From the NCBI GenBank assembly GCA_003988855.1, contig QYAI01000121.1:235923-299922 (forward strand): 64,000 bases of DNA, in the 5' to 3' direction. The notes beneath the pieces are model-generated. The model was not told the DNA's origin. It saw only the letters and a list, made by a program, of their open reading frames with translations, and did no database searches. Below are positions 58,570-64,000 of this stretch, piece by piece (the stretch's first letter is position 1; every line of letters starts with the position of its first letter). Source of the stretch: Arachnopeziza araneosa. Taxonomy: Eukaryota; Ascomycota; Leotiomycetes; Helotiales; Arachnopezizaceae. A program made the translations under genes and the position numbers.

Positions 58570-59235
58570 GGCATTATACGAAACATAAAGAAAGGGAGAG
58601 GGAAGGAAGGACGAGAATGGAAGAGAACGGCTTGGGATAGTTCATGATGAGGCCCATAGTGGCGCGCTTCAACTGTTTAGGCTTTGTGTGTTTGGTGGCG
58701 TCGTTATCGATTAGTGATGTGGCGGTGCAACTTTGCTTGAGTTGACGATTTTTCGTGTATGCCAGGACTTGTTTTATAGCAAAAACTGCTTACTTTTCAC
58801 GCCGTGAGTAACAGAGCGAATCTACTCTGGTGTTGTATTCAATTTTGTTTCTTTTTTAAGAAGATGGACTTCGGTATACTGTCCAGAAACTCAAAGCATT
58901 ACGGCTTAGTCCTCGGTGACGTGGAAACTCACAACCTTCTGAATGATACTGCTTACTAGAGACGGAGCCGATTCAAAAGTAACACGAAATGAAATAACGT
59001 CCAAATAAGACCCGTATCCTAGAATCAGAAATGTGCAATCTCCTAGATGTATTTCTCGAGGAGATTCGGTTAGCCCTATGTAGCTGTGGCTTGGTTTATC
59101 GATAGGGGTACCGAATTTTAGTTGGTCGGATTTTCGCGATTGAGAGCGTCGCGATCCCGCACGTCTCTTGAACACGCTGCTTCATCCACAACATCGATCA
59201 TTATCATGCCCTAATGAAATACAGTCGCATATAGT
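58570..59235. promoter_or_regulatory. Divergent upstream region of the RING gene and mip1
   Basis: About 670 bp between two head-to-head genes. A minus-strand frame (58906-59175) reads somewhat protein-like but begins right after a stop with no ATG, and I leave it unannotated. No specific site was recognised. Confidence 0.5.
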
Positions 59236-62200
59236 ATGCTTCTTTCAGTACGTGCAAGTCGTCCCGCTAGGCCATGCACAGGTTTCGTTAGACTCGCAAA
59301 ACATCGAGCACATCGACGCCAAGGGTCTTCCTTAGGTGGCCAATGGAGGTTTTATGCGACAGAGACCGGTGAGGTCAGGGAAGATGAGGTATCGGCCTCA
59401 AGGTCACTATCCAGTACATATCACGAATCACTCCCAGAAGGCTTCACTAATGTCAACCAGAACCCTCTACCGCAAGGTTCAATGAGATAGGGGTACAACA
59501 ACTCTCAAGCCATGTCTTTTCACAAATTTTCCCGAATGGTACTACTCCACCACCACAGGAATTGGTCGAGCTTTCTAGGGATCATTTACGGCGGCATGAG
59601 CTGCTAGGGAAGAACACTGACAACAGCACTCCCATATCCTTCGATCTCCCCGAACTTCAAGGAAAGACTCTTGATGAGCATTTTTACAAACTTGGAGTTG
59701 ATGCTGCAGAACCGTATCTCTCAAAAGCCAAACAATTTACTAGATCAAATGCGCCGCCAAAACCGCGGAAATGGATTCGGAGAAGTGGGTGGACAAAATA
59801 CTATCCGGATGGGAGAACGGAAGCCGTCGATGCTCCGAATGAGGAGATGTTATGTTTCGATACAGAAGTGATGTGGAAAGAGAGTTCTTTTGCTGTGATG
59901 GCATGTGCAGTCAGTCCTACGAATTGGTACGCGTGGTTATCGCCTTGGCTGTTAGGGGAAACGGAGAATGACCGACATCTAATTCCTTTAGGAGATCCCA
60001 CTCAGCCTCGAATCGTTGTAGGACATAACATTGGATATGATCGAGCTCGAATCTTGGAGGAATATGATATTGAGCAATCGAAGAACAGCTTTCTGGATAC
60101 AATGTCTCTACATGTAGCTGTGAATGGAATGTGTTCACGACAACGACCAACCTGGATGAAGCATAGGAAAAATCGAGAGCTCAGAGATAAGATAGCGGGA
60201 GAGACGGACAACGCAGAATTGGCAACTTTGCTGGGAAATAAGTCTCTCACGGAAGAGGAGGAAGAGTTATGGGTAGGACGGAGTTCGGTCAATTCTTTAA
60301 GAGATGTCGCGAAATTCCATCTGGATGTTACTATTGACAAAGCTCAACGGGATTCTTTCGGAGATTCAGATCGAGCTGGTATACGAGAAAAGCTAGACGA
60401 GCTTCTAGATTACTGCGCTGCTGATGTGGATGTCACACATCGAGTGTACAAGATCGTTTTGAACAACTTCCTAGAAACCTGTCCGCACCCGGTAAGCTTC
60501 GCGGCATTGAGGCATCTCTCTGCTGTCATTCTTCCGGTCGACAAATCGTGGGAGTCATATATTGCCAACGCCGAGGCAACGTATCACAAACTCTCAGATG
60601 GCGTTCAAGAGAGACTTCTAAACTTGACAGAGAAGGCTTTGAATATCAAGGGCGATCCAGGAAAATGGAGCAACGACCAATGGCTAAGTCAACTAGATTG
60701 GACTGGACAAGAAATCAAGATGGTTAAAGGAAAGAAGAAAAACGATCCACCACGACCTGCAGCGAGGCAGAAGATGCCCGGAATGCCTAAGTGGTACAAG
60801 GATCTTTTCGTGAAAGCTGATGGGCCGATCAATCTTTCCGTACGAACTCGGGTAGCTCCTCTTCTACTTAGATTATGCTGGGACGGGCATCCCCTGGTTT
60901 GGTCTGATAAATACGGGTGGACGTTCAAGGTACCGGTTGCTAAAGCTTCTCGATATCGCGAAAAACAGATGCAGGAATGCACATCTTTCGAGGAAGAAGA
61001 TCTCACACTACGAGATGATAGAACTTCGACCTACTTCAAGCTACCACACAAAGATGGCCCTGCTGCCCGTTGTGCCAATCCCATGGCCAAAGGTTATATG
61101 CCATATTTTGAAAAGGGTATTCTTTCATCCGAATTCGCATATGCCAAAGAAGCACTGGATATGAATGCTTCATGCTCATACTGGATCAGTGCTCGAGACC
61201 GAATCATGTCCCAAATGGTTGTGTATGAAAGCGACGGCGCGAAGGGACCGGAACAACAGCCATCCAAGATGGAAACTGGATACATCTTACCTCAGGTCAT
61301 ACCCATGGGAACAGTGACCCGTAGAGCAGTCGAAAACACATGGCTCACTGCAAGCAACGCTAAAGCAAATCGTGTTGGATCAGAGCTGAAATCAATGGTG
61401 AGAGCACCTCCAGGATACTGCTTTGTTGGCGCAGATGTCGATTCGGAAGAACTGTGGATTGCTTCTTTGGTTGGCGATGCCCAATTCAAGCTCCATGGAG
61501 GTAATGCTGTTGGATTCATGACACTAGAGGGAACAAAGGCTGCTGGAACGGACTTGCATTCCCGAACTGCAGATATTTTGGGTATTACCAGAAATGACGC
61601 AAAAGTTTTCAACTACGGACGAATATATGGCGCAGGTCTTAAATTCGCTTCCACACTTCTCCGTCAATTCAATCCTAGCCTCTCAGAAGCAGAAACAAGC
61701 AATGTGGCCTCAAATCTGTACAAAGCTACAAAAGGCTTAAAGACGACTCGCAAACAATTACACAAGCGATCATTCTGGCGTGGGGGGACCGAATCCTTCG
61801 TCTTTAACAAGCTAGAGGAGTTTGCTGAACAAGAGCGTCCACGCACTCCTGTCCTTGGTGCTGGAATTACCGAGGCGTTGATGGCACGATTTGTAAACCA
61901 AGGCGGCTTCATGACTTCACGGATCAATTGGGCTATTCAATCATCTGGTGTAGATTACCTGCATCTGATCATCGTTGCCATGGATTATTTGATTCGGCGA
62001 TTCAATCTTAATGCGAGGTTAGCCATCACAGTCCATGACGAGATCCGCTATCTTGTCAGAGAAGAGGATAAATATAGAGCTGCAATGGCACTGCAAGTAG
62101 CCAACGTATGGACGAGAGCAATGTTCGCGCAGCAGATGGGAATTAATGACCTACCTCAATCTTGTGCCTATTTCTCTGCTGTGGATATTGATCACGTCTT

Positions 62201-62696
62201 ACGGAAAGAAGTGGATATGGACTGCTTAACGCCATCTAATCACGAGAAGATCCCCCACGGTGAAAGCGTCGATATCTCAACACTTCTGGCCAAACCTGAA
62301 TCCTACCTCGACCCTGCGATCGTTCCCACGCATCCTCCCTCCGTCTCTGATATTCCCTACACGCCACGGATACCTGTCATGGAAACTTTGAGCTCCAATA
62401 CAGATACTGCATTCTTGAAAGCACAGATCACGGCCGACGATAAAGAGCTTCGAGAGATTATGAGGGAGCAGCGAAAGACAGATATAGGAGATTCACCGCC
62501 GAAGCCCCGAGCCAAGCGAAATGTCTTCAAGTATCAAACAGAGCCACAATTGATAGAGGAGCCTGAGCCAATAATAGTCTCCGGTTTCGTGGGAAGTAAG
62601 GGGTTCAGGTCTGGATTTCCAGGTCAAAATGGAAAGACTAATTGGGCATGGCAAAATGCTTCTGTGAAAGGTTCGAGGCCGGCATCACGATGGTAG
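59236..62696 (+). CDS. mip1: Mitochondrial DNA polymerase gamma, catalytic subunit
   Basis: Two exons: 59236-59368 and 59461-62696 with a 92-nt intron (GTGAGG donor, cactaat branch, accag acceptor), encoding 1122 residues. The splice restores RFNEIGVQQLSSHVF, the conserved start of the exonuclease part. The Arg-rich N-terminus fits a mitochondrial targeting peptide. Proofreading exonuclease motifs are present: CFDTEVMW, VGHNIGYDRA and YCAADVDVTHRVYK. Family A polymerase motifs are complete: A in VGADVDSEELWIA (about 701), B in NYGRIYGAG (about 762) and C in VHDEIR (about 903). It replicates and repairs mitochondrial DNA in the matrix. The C-terminal extension after motif C is long, as in fungal Mip1. 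Confidence 0.96.
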
Positions 62697-62940
62697 TTTG
62701 TTTTACGTGTACGACTTGAAGGTGTATATCACGGCTGCGTAACTTTTATTTCTTTGTATGAAATGTGTGTATCAAATGTGGATTACTGGGTTTGGTGTAT
62801 TAAGGGCTGGAAAATGCAAGGCGCCGGCGGCGGGTTGATAAGCACGTAAGCTTAAATTTGTAATTCATAGCTACCTTGTCTTAGGTCAGTGAGGGAGGCT
62901 TAACTCGTCCTACGTATGTAAAGCGAGATTGTATTAACGT
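62697..62940. other. 3' region of mip1
   Basis: Short non-coding interval before the transposon copy. Contains gcgccggcggcggg near 62822. No gene. Confidence 0.5.
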
Positions 62941-62950
62941 ATCTGACCAC

Positions 62951-62980
62951 TCAGTGGCTCAGACCAGTCAGTGGCTCAGA
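62951..62980. repeat. Direct repeat of tcagtggctcaga, two copies
   Basis: Two identical 13-bp copies start 17 bp apart, close to the left end of the transposon copy. They may be transposase-binding sites. Confidence 0.8.
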
Positions 62981-63035
62981 ATCCCCACCCCTCACTATAT
63001 TCAACTACTTTGTTGCTCCACCCAAATAGCTCGAA

Positions 63036-63631
63036 ATGACCCAAAACGAAGGCAGAATCGGACTAGCTCTGCAGGCCTATAGATTAGGTCAGTTTAGGAA
63101 CTTGAGAGCTGCTGCACACGCGTACGACGTACCCCAAAGAACCCTACTTCGAAGAAGCAAAGGAACTACCCAACTAGAATCGAACTCCCAAAAGCGAAAA
63201 CTTACCCAAACCGAAGAAAACACGCTCGTTCAATGGATATTATCTATCGATACGCGTGGTATACCCCCTACACAAGCTCTAGTTCAGCAGATGGCAGAGT
63301 TATTGTATACAGAACGCGTCGGGGCTAAGAAAGCTGCTTTAGGCCAGTATTGGGTCCTTCGATTTATCAACCGCTACCCAGAGCTTAAATCACGATGCAA
63401 CTGAGCTAGTTCCTTTCAACCCAGAAGAAGTACTAGAGCAGCTACATACTCGGCTTCAAACACCGTCTCCTATCCAGCCTAGAATTGAACCTAGCTGGGC
63501 TCCAGAAACACTACATAATATAACTAAACTAGAGCTTCAAAGCAAGTCACTTCAAGCTTTAATTCGATATCGCTCAAGAAGTCTACCTAGTCATACTATT
63601 CAAGCAGTAAACCAGCTTATTAAAGGCTGCT
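63036..63631 (+). pseudogene. Transposase gene with the DDE catalytic core deleted
   Basis: Residues 1-122 are intact: a Psq-type helix-turn-helix (RIGLALQAYRLGQFRNLRAA, DVPQRTLLRR) then a CENP-B-type DNA-binding domain (LTQTEENTLVQWIL, WVLRFINRYPELKSR). Immediately after the stop at 63404, a frame shifted by one reads ELVPFNPEEVLEQLHTRL and continues to a TAG at about 63631. That is the usual C-terminal tail of Fot/pogo transposases. About 300 residues that normally lie between (the DDE/DDD catalytic domain) are missing, so an internal deletion joined the ends out of frame. The copy cannot encode an active transposase. It could still be mobilised by an intact relative if both ends exist. Confidence 0.85.
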
Positions 63632-63660
63632 AGCTAGCTATTGTATTGGGGTTCTAGGGT

Positions 63661-64000
63661 GCATGACATTTTTCGGCCATTTCGCTAGTGGAAGCACGTG
63701 TTGAGGACTCTCTATAAAGGAGGTCCTACTATGCATCTACACAGCAAGGGGGACACACAAGGAAAGATTCATGGAGTACGGAATACAGACAGCAGCAGAA
63801 GATTCATGGAGATAGAGAAGAGGGAATAGATTGCGTTGTCACGAATGGAGCATTGATCATACGGATCTTATTGACTGATATTCTTTTCTTACTGATTCAT
63901 TGATTTATCTACTTATTCATTGCTTGCTGTTTACACTGCTTTCTGGTCTTTCGAACACACGGTTTTTGCTCCAGGTTCTTGCTTCAGTCGTTCTTCCGAA
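63661..64000. other. Unassigned sequence at the right edge
   Basis: Contains a TATA-like ctataaagg at about 63713 followed by duplicated gattcatgga stretches (about 63767 and 63802). It looks somewhat like a retrotransposon LTR or a promoter, but no paired LTR, primer binding site or coding region is visible before the window ends. Confidence 0.3.

Larger units (their letters stand above)
62941..63660 (+). mobile_element. Decayed pogo/Fot-type DNA transposon copy
   Basis: The element contains the transposase start and the transposase end but not the middle. The left side has two copies of tcagtggctcaga (62951-62963 and 62968-62980), probably part of the terminal or subterminal repeats. No matching right inverted repeat is evident, although ggggttct at about 63647 could be a worn version of the inner end. 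Boundaries are therefore approximate. Confidence 0.7.

Noticed and set aside
58906..59175. 89-codon minus-strand frame upstream of mip1
   Set aside because: It has no ATG start, follows a stop directly, and lies in a divergent promoter region; no family was recognised.

Overview
This window is nuclear DNA of a filamentous ascomycete (Pezizomycotina; Leotiomycetes is a guess from general character, not proven). The evidence is many 44-60 nt introns with GTAAGT-like donors, CTAAC/CTAAT branch sites and TAG/CAG acceptors, a HET-domain gene, a fungal Zn-finger/Fungal_trans regulator, a CBM18 chitin deacetylase, and decayed pieces with C-to-T type stop codons. I rebuilt exon structures by hand for the multi-exon genes. 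In those models the phases close and known family motifs run across the junctions.

Layout: (1) 1-2700, a partial minus-strand gene at the left edge, then poorly resolved sequence. (2) 2709-5737, a minus-strand RING/Zn-finger/SH3 protein. (3) 6700-7860, broken coding remnants. (4) 9373-11741, a secreted chitin deacetylase with four CBM18 modules and a Ser/Thr linker made by a 21-bp tandem repeat. (5) 13065-14828, an MFS transporter. (6) 15480-18130, a decayed plus-strand gene whose end overlaps the tail of a minus-strand HET-domain gene. (7) 19589-20146, a small secreted cysteine-rich protein. (8) 21043-24177, poly(C) tracts followed by a two-finger C2H2 transcription factor. (9) 24178-26840, simple repeats. 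(10) 26841-28188, a secreted GH16 glucanase-like enzyme. (11) 29700-33350, an accessory patch: the tail of a lost SET-domain gene, a 2OG-Fe(II) oxygenase, a FAS1 gene truncated at a 12-bp inverted repeat, and a doubtful small spliced gene.

(12) 33657-51788 is a conserved housekeeping block: CUL4 (ubiquitin ligase scaffold), NUP192 (inner-ring nucleoporin) and, divergent from NUP192 across about 450 bp, TEL1 (ATM kinase). (13) 52940-54628, a secreted carboxylesterase. (14) 55049-56707, a UPF0052/CofD-like protein. (15) 57503-62696, an Slx8-like RING protein divergent from the mitochondrial DNA polymerase MIP1. (16) 62940-64000, a pogo/Fot-type transposon copy that has lost its catalytic core, then unassigned sequence to the edge.

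Genome-maintenance genes (CUL4, TEL1, Slx8-like, MIP1) are concentrated in the right half. Secreted and accessory genes, simple repeats and gene relics dominate the left half. I did not find a convincing new multi-gene system. The observations most worth checking are the decayed genes, the FAS1 truncation at a hairpin, the poly(C) leader and the repeat-built chitin deacetylase linker.
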